Positions 42,692 to 51,399 of a DNA stretch of 64,000 nucleotides are shown here, piece by piece (the stretch's first letter is position 1; each line of letters starts with the position of its first letter). The stretch comes from Schaedlerella glycyrrhizinilytica_A. GTDB lineage: Bacteria > Bacillota > Clostridia > Lachnospirales > Lachnospiraceae. The notes beneath the pieces were generated by a model that had not been told where the DNA came from, ran no database searches, and was given only the letters and a program-made list of their open reading frames with translations. A program made the translations under genes and the position numbers. The stretch lies in the NCBI RefSeq assembly GCF_042852765.1, contig NZ_AP031414.1; one strand, given 5' to 3'.

Positions 42692-45127
42692 TCACTTCGG
42701 ATAAATATGATACAAGATCATCTCCTGATCCCGGATCTCACAGGAAATTTCCACATTTCCTGCTTCCGCTTTCCGTTGTTCTCTTTCCAGATTCGGGACA
42801 CATCTTCCCTCGATGTATTTTATATCGGACCGCTCCAGATCCACAGCCATTCCCATCTTCGCCCATTCCGTCAATACACAGCCGTATTCACTGTTGATCT
42901 GCTGTTTCTTAACGATATATGTCTCCCCTATCGTCAATTTTTCCAATTGAATATCCACTTGGATCGAATCACTGTTCTCAAACAACTCCCGGATCTGCCC
43001 CAAAGACACTTCATTTTCTTTGATATAGAAATAGTTCACACCTAGCTGTTTAAAATTAAAACACAAGATCATATAACTTTCATTATTGCGCCGTGTGATC
43101 AGATAATGTTCTCCAACGGCAAGCAGTTCTTCTCCCAGCTGATTCAAAAAAGAGAGTGCATACCAGATCGGCTTCTTTATATTGTCCTTTGTCAAAATCC
43201 CTGCCGCGCCGTTCACCATACTTCTCGCATCATAGTAATTGCTGATCCAGTCAGACCCGAACCACAGACAGATCATATCGGTCAACTCATAAATCTCACT
43301 GATCATTTTTACAAAATAAGCGCTTCTGAAACAACTGTCATTCAAAAAATTCCGATTGGACAGGGACATATTCCACTCAGATACATACAACTCACAGGAG
43401 GATAGATTTTCAGCTTCCATACATTCACGATAATACAGCAAGCGATTCTTTTCCCAATGATCTTCGGCTACTCTTCGATACCCGACTTCATTTTCTCCTG
43501 CTTCATACGGAAAAATCATCACGGCAACAAAATCCGGCGCGCAATCGTTTTTTCTGCAATACCGCAGGTACTTCGGAAATGCACTTTTTTCCCGTCCGGG
43601 TGGTGCGGAATATCCGCCGACTTTTGCATTGGGAAATTCTCGTTTTACCGCACGATAAAAGAAACGATACATTTCATAATAATCGTAAAATCCTGTTGGT
43701 TCCACTAAAAATCCATCTTCAAAGTCTGCAAGTTCAAATATCCAATTTTCCACCTCCGACTTGCCGTATCGTTTGGAAAGATGGCTCAAAAAGTCGATCA
43801 GCAGCGACTCCCACAATTCTTTAGAATCAAACGTGATATGTTCTTCTTTATAATACAAAGGTTCTCTTTCTGAGATCAATGCCGCATCCATCCGCCGGCT
43901 GAAATCGAGATATAATGCGATATGATTTGCAGCCAGAAAATCCATGATCTGATCGATCTTATCGTAATTATAATTTCCCGCTCTTTTTCCATCCGTGATC
44001 ATCAGTGGTTCCGAAAAAATATTCCAGACGCGGACGTGTGTAAATCCAAGTTCTTTCACAAGCATTTGTGTCTGAAACTGTATGTTCACCTCCCCAAGCC
44101 GGTGCAGGGAACCAATATTGATCGCCCGCTTCCAGATCTTCTGCAGCCGGCTTTCACTTTGTCTTGACGTGTCGATCCGAATCTGATCGACTGCATGTTC
44201 CTGCATTTCATAAAACCATTCTGTCTTCTGCAGCTCCTGCCGGACAGCTTCTTTCCAATCCTCGTCCTCCCTTTCTTTCCGTTTCGCCCACTGTTCCCGA
44301 AATTCCGTCGGTGTCATCTGCAGTTTCTCCCGGAACACCTTATTCAGCGCCTGTACATTGGAAAATCCGCAGCGCATCGCAACCTCCGTGATGCTGTGAG
44401 ATGTATTTTTCAATTCATTTTCCGCGTAATGCAGACGTATTTTTCCCACATATTCCGCAAAATACATCCCTGTCTGCTTTTTAAAAAATCTGGATAATGT
44501 AGAAGTTGAAACGTACAGCTTCTCCGCAACTTCGGCAAGACTGATATGTGCCGAATGATTACAGTGTACATACCGCAGGATTTCTTCCAGTCTCGGATCC
44601 GTAACTTCTCTGCTGACTTGAATTTCTGAATTAGCGATCCAATAATGTTCGATCAGTTCATCTAACAGCCGATAACTCAGACTATACTCATAGCTTTTTG
44701 TTTTATGCTGGTTCAGCACCCGCTGCCGCAGGATCTGCTGTATGATCTTTTTCATCCGTTCATAAGATTGTCCCGGATGTTCCACACTATTACATACGAA
44801 ACGCCCGTTTTCATTTTCCAGAAGTTCTGCCAAAAGACGATTATCGATACTGATCTCACAGATTAAATTCTTTTCACCGACTGTCTCTGCTTTTCCGCTG
44901 CTTACATCCAAATTAAGCAGCAGAATATCGTCTTTTTTCATCCGATAACACTTTTCCCCGATCTTAACTTCCAGCATTCCTTCTATTATATAGTAGAGTC
45001 TCACATCCGGCAGAAATGAAATCTCCTCTTTTATCTTCTTCCGGATCTGAAGCTGCACGCCATTTTCTCTCAAAATTTTCTCCCTCCGAATCGCCCCTGT
45101 TTCACTTGTTTCATTTTCTTTGTCCAT
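42692..45127 (-). CDS. AraC family regulator fused to a GH39-like domain
   Basis: An 811-residue protein: N-terminal cupin-like sensor (about 20-110), AraC HTH pair (about 178-280, with EVAEKLYVSTSTLSRFFKKQ and ITEVAMRCGFSNVQALNKVF), then a C-terminal GH39/xylosidase-like TIM barrel (about 330-740). In GH39 enzymes the acid/base Glu lies in a FEVWNEP stretch; here the matching positions read FELADFE (464-470), so that residue is missing. The nucleophile-type Glu remains in VSEWN (E584). The domain is therefore more likely a ligand sensor than an enzyme. It presumably controls the neighbouring alpha/beta clusters. Confidence 0.87.
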   Translation of the reverse strand: MDKENETSETGAIRREKILRENGVQLQIRKKIKEEISFLPDVRLYYIIEGMLEVKIGEKCYRMKKDDILLLNLDVSSGKAETVGEKNLICEISIDNRLLAELLENENGRFVCNSVEHPGQSYERMKKIIQQILRQRVLNQHKTKSYEYSLSYRLLDELIEHYWIANSEIQVSREVTDPRLEEILRYVHCNHSAHISLAEVAEKLYVSTSTLSRFFKKQTGMYFAEYVGKIRLHYAENELKNTSHSITEVAMRCGFSNVQALNKVFREKLQMTPTEFREQWAKRKEREDEDWKEAVRQELQKTEWFYEMQEHAVDQIRIDTSRQSESRLQKIWKRAINIGSLHRLGEVNIQFQTQMLVKELGFTHVRVWNIFSEPLMITDGKRAGNYNYDKIDQIMDFLAANHIALYLDFSRRMDAALISEREPLYYKEEHITFDSKELWESLLIDFLSHLSKRYGKSEVENWIFELADFEDGFLVEPTGFYDYYEMYRFFYRAVKREFPNAKVGGYSAPPGREKSAFPKYLRYCRKNDCAPDFVAVMIFPYEAGENEVGYRRVAEDHWEKNRLLYYRECMEAENLSSCELYVSEWNMSLSNRNFLNDSCFRSAYFVKMISEIYELTDMICLWFGSDWISNYYDARSMVNGAAGILTKDNIKKPIWYALSFLNQLGEELLAVGEHYLITRRNNESYMILCFNFKQLGVNYFYIKENEVSLGQIRELFENSDSIQVDIQLEKLTIGETYIVKKQQINSEYGCVLTEWAKMGMAVDLERSDIKYIEGRCVPNLEREQRKAEAGNVEISCEIRDQEMILYHIYPK

Positions 45128-45245
45128 CTTATCACTTTCACTGGAAAAAAGGAAGAATTATGCTACAATGAAAATGAATGTCAATTCGGTCTTATCTGTT
45201 CCATTGACTGTAGAAATATCATAGACTTGAGGGAGGCTATTTTTC

Positions 45246-46598
45246 ATGAAACAAAAGACACAGAATATCAATCAGATCACAGAGGGCATTATCTGGCGAC
45301 AGCTTCTGCTCTTTTTCTTTCCGATCGTATTCGGTACCTTTTTTCAGCAGCTTTACAACACGATCGACACCGTGATCGTCGGACAATTCGTCGGAAAAGC
45401 CGCGCTTGCAAGTGTGGGCGGATCCGCCACACAGCTGCTCAACCTTGTGGTCGGATTTTTCACCGGACTTTCCTCCGGAGCCTCCGTTGTGATCGCACAG
45501 TTCTTCGGCGCAAAAGACGAACGCTCCGTCAAGGAAAGCCTGCATACCGCCTATGCGTTTTCGATCCTCGGAAGTATCGTGATCTCCGCTCTTGGAATCG
45601 GACTTGCCCCGCAGCTTCTTCGCTGGATGAACACTCCGGAAGAATTACTCGCCGATTCCACCTTGTATCTGCGGATTTATTTTGCCGGGATTTTATTTGT
45701 ATTCATTTTCAACGTCGGATCCAGTATTTTACGCGCGGTCGGAGATTCCAAAAATCCGCTTTACTACCTGATCGCCTGCTGTTTCATCAATATTTTTCTG
45801 GATCTGTTATTCGTCATCGTCTTCCACCTCGGCGTGGCAGGTGTGGCGTACGCGACCTTTTTGTCCCAGGCGATCAGCGCGCTGCTCGTCACGCACAAAC
45901 TGATGACGTCCCACAGCATCTTAACATTAAAGATCCGGGATATCCGGCTTCACAAAAATGTACTGAAGTCCCAGCTCTGGATCGGGCTTCCCGCCGGATT
46001 TCAATCAGTGATGTACAGTATTTCCAACGTCATCATCCAGGCTGCTTTAAACCGCTTCGGAACGGATACTGTCGCCGCCTGGTCTGCTTACGGAAAACTG
46101 GATGCGATCTTCTGGATGGTAAGCGGTGCGATCGGAATCTCCATCACTACATTTGTCGGGCAGAATTACGGTGCGCGCAAATATGACCGTGTGCATAAAA
46201 GCGTCCGGATCTGCCTTGGGATCGACAGTATCATTTCCGTCATTTTAATTGTATTTTTGATGCTGTTCCGCGTCCCGCTCTTCCGGCTTTTCACACAGGA
46301 TCCGTCCGTCATCCGGATCGGTTCCGATATGCTCGCGCTGATCACACCGTGCTACATTTTCTTCGTATTTATCGAAGTGCTCGCCGGAGCGCTGCGCGGA
46401 ATGGGGGATGTGATGATCCCGACTTTGATCACACTGCTTGGCGTCTGTGTTCTGCGGCTGATCTGGATCGCGGTCGTCTTACAGATCTCACCGACGGTCA
46501 ACGCGATCATTTACAGCTATCCGGTCACATGGATCGCCACCGCGGTTCTGTTCATCATTTATTATTTATATAAGAAGAAACGGATATTGAAATCATAA
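45246..46598 (+). CDS. MATE family efflux transporter
   Basis: A 450-residue, 12-helix protein starting MKQKTQNINQITEGIIWRQL, with FFQQLYNTIDTVIVGQFVGK and FGTDTVAAWSAYGKLD as MATE landmarks. GGGAGG precedes the ATG. Divergent from the AraC-GH39 gene across 118 bases, in which a TACAAT box faces this gene. It could export aglycones or antimicrobials, but there is no direct sign. Confidence 0.9.
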   Translation: MKQKTQNINQITEGIIWRQLLLFFFPIVFGTFFQQLYNTIDTVIVGQFVGKAALASVGGSATQLLNLVVGFFTGLSSGASVVIAQFFGAKDERSVKESLHTAYAFSILGSIVISALGIGLAPQLLRWMNTPEELLADSTLYLRIYFAGILFVFIFNVGSSILRAVGDSKNPLYYLIACCFINIFLDLLFVIVFHLGVAGVAYATFLSQAISALLVTHKLMTSHSILTLKIRDIRLHKNVLKSQLWIGLPAGFQSVMYSISNVIIQAALNRFGTDTVAAWSAYGKLDAIFWMVSGAIGISITTFVGQNYGARKYDRVHKSVRICLGIDSIISVILIVFLMLFRVPLFRLFTQDPSVIRIGSDMLALITPCYIFFVFIEVLAGALRGMGDVMIPTLITLLGVCVLRLIWIAVVLQISPTVNAIIYSYPVTWIATAVLFIIYYLYKKKRILKS

Positions 46599-46604
46599 AG
46601 AAGA

Positions 46605-46650
46605 AGCGCAGCAAAACAGAGGAGTCGATCTGTTTTGCTGCGCTTTTTCT
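46605..46650 (+). terminator. Strong terminator after the MATE gene
   Basis: A 16-base stem AGCGCAGCAAAACAGA (46605-46620) and its complement (46629-46644) followed by TTTTTCTCTC. Confidence 0.95.
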
Positions 46651-46674
46651 CTCTCAATGCTTTTGAAATGTCTC

Positions 46675-47307
46675 CTACCTCATCCGAAAGATCGGGCTGA
46701 TCTTCTTATAAATCGCCAGCACGATCACCGACACAAGAACGCCTTTCAGCAGGTTAAACGGCGCTACGGCAAATATCACAAAGGTTGAAAGCCCCGTAAT
46801 ATTCGGATTCACTGCCGTTCCCATCCCGATCAGGGCATCCAGCGGCATCTGAAATGCCTTTGCATAGACCGGCAGCAACACATATGCGTTGATCACGCAA
46901 CCGATAATGACCATCATTCCGGTTCCCACCGCCATCCCGATCAGCGCGCCTTTTCTCGTTCCCTGTCTCTTGTAGATCAGACCTGCCGGAACACACAGCG
47001 CACAGCCGATCAGGAAATTGGCGATCTCTCCGACTCCGGCAGTCACCGTTCCGTTGATCAGAAAATTTAAAAGGATCTTTACCATCTCGATCGCCGCACC
47101 TGCCAGCGGTCCCATTGTAAAGCAGCCAATCAACACCGGAACTTCACTGAAATCGATCTCGTAAAACGACGGTGCAAACGGAAGCGGGATCTCAAACAAC
47201 ATCAATACCGTGGCGATCGCCGACAACATGCCGACCTGCACCATCGTACGGATCCCGATCCTCTGTTTTTGTTCATTTCTCACTGCTGCATTTGTCTGTG
47301 TACTCAT
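46675..47307 (-). CDS. ribU: Riboflavin ECF transporter S component
   Basis: A 210-residue, six-helix membrane protein of the RibU type: IPLPFAPSFYEIDFSEVPVLIG and VGEIANFLIGCA match the riboflavin-binding S components. It works with a shared energy module (EcfA/A'/T, not in this window). An FMN riboswitch lies upstream, which fixes its role in flavin uptake. The ATG at 47307 has AGGAGAGG upstream. Confidence 0.95.
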   Translation of the reverse strand: MSTQTNAAVRNEQKQRIGIRTMVQVGMLSAIATVLMLFEIPLPFAPSFYEIDFSEVPVLIGCFTMGPLAGAAIEMVKILLNFLINGTVTAGVGEIANFLIGCALCVPAGLIYKRQGTRKGALIGMAVGTGMMVIIGCVINAYVLLPVYAKAFQMPLDALIGMGTAVNPNITGLSTFVIFAVAPFNLLKGVLVSVIVLAIYKKISPIFRMR

Positions 47308-47373
47308 CTCTTGACCTCTCCTTTTCAAAGAAATTCTTTGCGGCGATGTACAAAAGCTCTGCCAATTCCTATA

Positions 47374-47408
47374 CAAAAAAATCCCCGTATCTGTCTCTTA
47401 CGGGGATT
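47374..47408 (-). terminator. Expression-platform terminator of the FMN riboswitch
   Basis: ATCCCCGTA/TACGGGGAT stem with a nine-base loop and a T7 run on the minus strand, between aptamer and ribU. FMN binding should favour this hairpin. Confidence 0.9.
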
Positions 47409-47440
47409 CCTCTTCATCTTGATTCTCTATGGCTCTGCTT

Positions 47441-47640
47441 TTCTTCTCTCATCCAGACTTTACTGTCGGTACCGGAATTCTTTCTCTATGCTCCTGCTTC
47501 TTATTCTCTATCGAAACGTTCCGCATGAAAATAAAAGTCACCGGTTCAGCCGTCTCTTCTCCGCTCACACCACAGATAACGGATAAAGACAGGTCGCGGA
47601 CTATACCGCCGGTTGGGAATTACACCCGACCCCGAAGAAT
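47441..47640 (-). ncRNA. FMN riboswitch (RFN element)
   Basis: Minus-strand landmarks of the RFN aptamer in order: TTCGGGGTCGGGTG, AATTCCCAACCGGCGGT, GTCCGCGACC, GAACCGGTGAC, TTCCGGTACCGACAGT, and AGTCTGGATGAGAGAAGA. The variable central arm is longer than usual (about 60 bases between GACCTGTC and GAACCGG). Confidence 0.95.
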
Positions 47641-47661
47641 TTATTTTATTTTACGCACCTC

Positions 47662-47690
47662 ATTATAAGTCAGACGTATCACAAATGCAA
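47662..47690 (-). promoter_or_regulatory. Promoter of the FMN riboswitch-ribU transcript
   Basis: TTGCAT (47690-47685) and TATAAT (47667-47662) with an exact 17-base spacer on the minus strand. The -10 box contains the TAA stop codon of the CPBP gene (47665-47663), and the -35 is within its last codons. The leader starts about 20 bases later, at the aptamer. Confidence 0.85.
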
Positions 47691-48733
47691 GAGTTTTCAT
47701 TGTCATTTCCGAATTCTTTTCCGAATTTGTTTCCCGGTTCTTCTTTCCGGAACTCTTTCGCCAGCAGGAAGATCCCGAACAAGATCCCGTTTATCAGCAA
47801 TGCCGGCAGCAGGTCGCTCCAGTACATATCCTGTCCTTCGATCACTTCTTCACTTATATTTCCCGCCAATACTGCGATCAGATTATTATTCAGGAAATGC
47901 AGGATCGTCGGAACCCAGATATTTTCGGTCTTCATATAAGCATAGGCAAAAAAGATCCCAAGCGTGATACATGTGATCTGATGACCAAATACAGAGATCA
48001 GCCCCATACTCGGATCCGCAGTATAAAAAAAGAAATCAAGCGGCATATGCCACAGCCCCCATACGACGCCGACAAAGATCACGCCCATCCGTTTTCCGAA
48101 TCGTTTCTGGAGCATCGGCTGCAGGAAATAACGCCATCCATACTCTTCGCCAAAAAACGCAATGAACACAAATACATAATTAATCAGCACGACTGCCAGC
48201 AGATACCATGTCATCGGATCTGCCAGAACACTTGTGAAAGCACTCAGTTCTCCCTCCATGATACAGGCGATAACCTGACGTAATAAGTAAAGCGCCGCAA
48301 ACAGCAGAATGCAGAATACAGATAGCCCCCATTTCTGCCCTTTTAATCCGCAGGCGATCCGCTTTTCCCGTTTCTCCGTCAGCATCAGGATCCCACATAC
48401 GATACTACCGAAGATCAGCACGAGATTGGTCATTCCCGCCCATACCATCGCATCATCTGTAAATGCGCTTCCAACCGCACATCCGATCATCAATACGGTC
48501 GTGATCAGATAAGAAATAAAAAAGCGTCTCGGTACTTCTTCCTTTTTCTTTGTGACAAGCAACAGTACCATGACGCCTGCCGCCGGATACAGCATCTGCG
48601 CATTCGGAAATACACTCATATTTCGTCCCTGGCTGCTTCCGTACCACATCAAGAGCCCGAGTAAAAACGGGATTCCAAATGCGATCGTCGCATAAATTTT
48701 TAATTGCTTTTTATCAATTTCTGTCCATTTCAT
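47663..48733 (-). CDS. CPBP family intramembrane metalloprotease
   Basis: A 356-residue membrane protein with the two CPBP (CAAX protease/bacteriocin-processing) motifs: FFGEEYGWRYFLQPML (EExxxR) and LHFLNNNLIAV, with WGLWHMPLDFFF between them. Members process or protect against peptides. It lies beside a two-component system and lipoprotein that could regulate it. GAGGAGG precedes the ATG at 48733. Its last dozen codons double as promoter DNA for ribU. Confidence 0.9.
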   Translation of the reverse strand: MKWTEIDKKQLKIYATIAFGIPFLLGLLMWYGSSQGRNMSVFPNAQMLYPAAGVMVLLLVTKKKEEVPRRFFISYLITTVLMIGCAVGSAFTDDAMVWAGMTNLVLIFGSIVCGILMLTEKREKRIACGLKGQKWGLSVFCILLFAALYLLRQVIACIMEGELSAFTSVLADPMTWYLLAVVLINYVFVFIAFFGEEYGWRYFLQPMLQKRFGKRMGVIFVGVVWGLWHMPLDFFFYTADPSMGLISVFGHQITCITLGIFFAYAYMKTENIWVPTILHFLNNNLIAVLAGNISEEVIEGQDMYWSDLLPALLINGILFGIFLLAKEFRKEEPGNKFGKEFGNDNENSCICDTSDL

Positions 48734-48764
48734 TGTTATATCCTCCTCACATTCATCCTGCCGT

Positions 48765-49196
48765 TCAGCGCAGCAAAAACTGTATGACATCCATTTCTTC
48801 ATCAAACAGGATCCGAAATTCAATCTTTCCATTCTCATAAGCTCCGACCAGTACAAGACCGCCGTAAGCCTCTCCGGTTCTGTAATTCTTTTCACTGATC
48901 ACCGCTGTTTTCTCGATTTTCCGGAAAGCTCCGCATTTTTTCAGCCTGTCTTTTCCCTCGGATCCAATGTCCTCTTCACTGTATAGCTCTTTGAGTTCCT
49001 CGCTTCCCGCTTCGATGATCTTCCCGTACTCCTGTTCATTAAACCATCCCACAACACACTCCGCTTTTTCCCGTACTTTTTCTTCTTCAAATCCCTCCGG
49101 AAGCTTGCCGCCCTCCGCGACCTGACATCCGCACAGAACCATTGCGGCAGAACAAAAGAGTAGCCATAATGTTCGGTATCTTTTCTTTATGTTCAT
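48765..49196 (-). CDS. DUF3887-like lipoprotein
   Basis: A 143-residue protein with a lipoprotein signal (MNIKKRYRTLWLLFCSAAMVLCGC, lipobox LCGC with Cys at residue 24) and a small domain of the DUF3887 style (ECVVGWFNEQEYGKIIEAG, then ILFDEEMDVIQFLL). Its ATG overlaps the kinase stop by four bases (ATGA). Function unknown; it may feed a signal to the kinase. Confidence 0.7.
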   Translation of the reverse strand: MNIKKRYRTLWLLFCSAAMVLCGCQVAEGGKLPEGFEEEKVREKAECVVGWFNEQEYGKIIEAGSEELKELYSEEDIGSEGKDRLKKCGAFRKIEKTAVISEKNYRTGEAYGGLVLVGAYENGKIEFRILFDEEMDVIQFLLR

Positions 49197-50539
49197 CCTC
49201 TGCCATCTCCCTGTTCTGTGTTCTCCTGACACGCACCTTTTTGTTCCGGACTCCTTTTCCCGCCGCTTCGCTTTCCGGCTTGCCCTTGCCCTGCGCCAAA
49301 CATCAGTGACACGGTAAAGATGCCGTCTTCTGCACAAATGTTCATCTCCCCCTGATATTTTTCCAATGTCGCCTTTACATTCTGCAGTCCGATCCCATCA
49401 TGCCCGGACTTGGAGGATTTTCCTTCCCGGTATGTGTCATACATCCGATTTGTGATCTTCACCACAGTAAAATCCTGTATCTCATTTCCGCGTATCTTCA
49501 AGAAAAAATCGGTCTTTCCACGCCCGGCTTCCACCGCGTTTCCGAGCAGATTCGCAAAAATCGTCGTGATATCCATATCGCTTAAAAATTCCAGACTGAT
49601 ACCGCCTAAGTTGCAGTCCACCTGCTCAGACGGAAGCATTTTCAGCTTATCGTTGAGTATGATATTAAGCATCCGGTTCTCGGTGTAAAATTTCATCCCG
49701 AGAGAATTCAGCATTGCATGCACGTCATCAATATAGCCGCTTTGCTCCAGTTCATATTTCCGCTCGATAGCGTGAAGATGGTTTCGGATATCGTGAATGA
49801 TCTTCCGTGATTCGCTGTAATTCTCTTCCAGATCTTCATAATACTGCACCGTCAGTTCCCGCTGCTGTTCCATCAGTTCCAATCTGTGTTTCAACTCTCC
49901 GTTCTTCTCCACGTCGTACCAGAAATAAAGACAATACACATTGATCACAATCATCATCGCGCTGAAAATAAGCATCCAGTGATACCCATACCGTAATAAA
50001 AATATGTCGCTGGATATGTTGTATAAAAACAAAAGCGCCATACTGAAGACCGGCACGATCACCATTCCGCGGATCTTCACATAGGGAGAATCTTTAAACC
50101 TGCGCCTCGTCACCGCACGCATCACAAGCACAGCCGGGATCAGAAGCAAGATTTTGAGTACAGAAATCAGATACATATAGTTCTGAAATTCCAATTCAAA
50201 GATCCTGTAACAATATGCTGATAAGTAAATCGCAATATACTGCGTTCCGAACATCACCGCGATGTAGATCACCTGACAGACCGCCGCCATTTTGCTCCTG
50301 AAATAAAAAAATCTTCCGATCAATAAATAATAGATGCAAAGTACGACCATCGTAATCCCGTCGTTGAACCAAAGACTCGGGATCACAATGGATAAAAATG
50401 CATATCCGAGCCATGCAAGAAGCCGTTTCCACTGTTCCGCCGGAACTGTTTCCGGAATTGCCCGCACAGCCGCCCAGGCACAGATCGTAAATCCGGTAAG
50501 TTCCATCACCTGAAAGAACATTCCCGCTACGAATTCCAT
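49193..50539 (-). CDS. GHKL sensor histidine kinase (AgrC/LytS-like)
   Basis: A 448-residue membrane kinase: six or seven N-terminal helices (about 1-200), a coiled linker, the H-box SRKIIHDIRNHLHAIERKYE and a GHKL ATPase domain (TIFANLLGNAVEAGRGKTDF, GHDGIGLQNVKATLEKYQG). It should phosphorylate the LytTR regulator just upstream. No agrB/agrD peptide genes are present, so the signal is open. Confidence 0.9.
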   Translation of the reverse strand: MEFVAGMFFQVMELTGFTICAWAAVRAIPETVPAEQWKRLLAWLGYAFLSIVIPSLWFNDGITMVVLCIYYLLIGRFFYFRSKMAAVCQVIYIAVMFGTQYIAIYLSAYCYRIFELEFQNYMYLISVLKILLLIPAVLVMRAVTRRRFKDSPYVKIRGMVIVPVFSMALLFLYNISSDIFLLRYGYHWMLIFSAMMIVINVYCLYFWYDVEKNGELKHRLELMEQQRELTVQYYEDLEENYSESRKIIHDIRNHLHAIERKYELEQSGYIDDVHAMLNSLGMKFYTENRMLNIILNDKLKMLPSEQVDCNLGGISLEFLSDMDITTIFANLLGNAVEAGRGKTDFFLKIRGNEIQDFTVVKITNRMYDTYREGKSSKSGHDGIGLQNVKATLEKYQGEMNICAEDGIFTVSLMFGAGQGQAGKRSGGKRSPEQKGACQENTEQGDGRG

Positions 50540-51247
50540 TTATTTTTTCCCCTCCAGACGTTCCGCCAGATACGAAAGCAGTTCCTGCTTCCATATCTTC
50601 TGCTTTTTCTGCGCGATCGGGATCTCTGCCCCGTTATCCAGAAAAATAATCCCACCGGACACATTTTTCACATGATACAGATTGACTACAAAACTCTGAT
50701 GCGGCATGGAAAATCCATACGGTTCCAACCGTTCGATCACACTGCCGATCTTTCCGCTCATACGATATTCCCGCTGTCCGGCCACAAAACGGATCTTCCG
50801 GTTTGCATATTCAAAATAGAAGATCTCATCCGTCGGCAGACAGACGATTCCCTCGCTCGTCTGAAAATCCAGAACTTCCGCTTTTGGTTTTTCCAGATAT
50901 AAAAATAAATCTTCCATCACCTGACACACCGCTGCTTCTTTCAGCGGTTTGAGCAGATATTGAAACGCGTGCACTCCAAACGCGCCCGACACATAATCCC
51001 GATAGGACGTCACATAAATGATCTTGACGTCCTTATCCAGTTTTCGGATCTGTTTTCCGGTCTCGATCCCATCCATACCTCCCATATCAATATCCAGAAA
51101 AATCGCATGATAATAGGAATAGAACTGTAAAAGTTCCTCACCGGAACGAAAACAACTTACGTCAATCTGACGGTTCCACTTCCGTATCATTTCAGCGGTC
51201 TGCTCTGCTGCCGCCGTTTCGTCGTCACAAACTGCAATTCGGTACAT
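50540..51247 (-). CDS. LytTR response regulator
   Basis: A 235-residue protein with a receiver domain (phosphorylation Asp in FLDIDMGGMDG, about residue 53; conserved Lys in LLKPLKEAAV) and a C-terminal LytTR DNA-binding domain (about 130-235; YRMSGKIGSVIERL, MPHQSFVVNLYHV). Co-transcribed with the kinase, whose start follows the stop codon directly. GGGAGG lies before the ATG. Confidence 0.93.
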   Translation of the reverse strand: MYRIAVCDDETAAAEQTAEMIRKWNRQIDVSCFRSGEELLQFYSYYHAIFLDIDMGGMDGIETGKQIRKLDKDVKIIYVTSYRDYVSGAFGVHAFQYLLKPLKEAAVCQVMEDLFLYLEKPKAEVLDFQTSEGIVCLPTDEIFYFEYANRKIRFVAGQREYRMSGKIGSVIERLEPYGFSMPHQSFVVNLYHVKNVSGGIIFLDNGAEIPIAQKKQKIWKQELLSYLAERLEGKK

Positions 51248-51273
51248 TATTTTCCTCCCATTCGTATCTTATC

Positions 51274-51334
51274 GTATTTTCTTCCTGTCTGTAAACGATC
51301 GCTGCATAAACGACAGAAAAATGGTATTAAACGC
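51274..51334 (-). promoter_or_regulatory. Two-component promoter with LytTR-like direct repeats
   Basis: TTTACA (51295-51290) and TAAGAT (about 51271-51276) are 18 bases apart on the minus strand. Three copies of CGTTTA occur at 51292-51298, 51307-51313 and 51328-51334; the last two start 21 bases apart, the usual spacing of LytTR half-sites. Suggests autoregulation. Confidence 0.45.
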
Positions 51335-51359
51335 CGAATCTCCTACTTTCCGCCAACGT

Positions 51360-51396
51360 CAGTGTACAAAGGGGAAATACACCTCATTATACACTG
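51360..51396. repeat. Long-spaced inverted repeat between MATE gene and two-component operon
   Basis: CAGTGTA-N23-TACACTG. The middle also contains GTGTATT and GGTGTA. It may be an operator or the end structure of the MATE transcript; no T run follows. Confidence 0.35.
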
Positions 51397-51399
51397 CCG

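Noticed and set aside
48180..51247. Search for an AgrD-type peptide gene near the GHKL/LytTR pair
   Set aside because: No short frame with a Cys-containing peptide and no AgrB-like protease was found; the CPBP protease is of another family.
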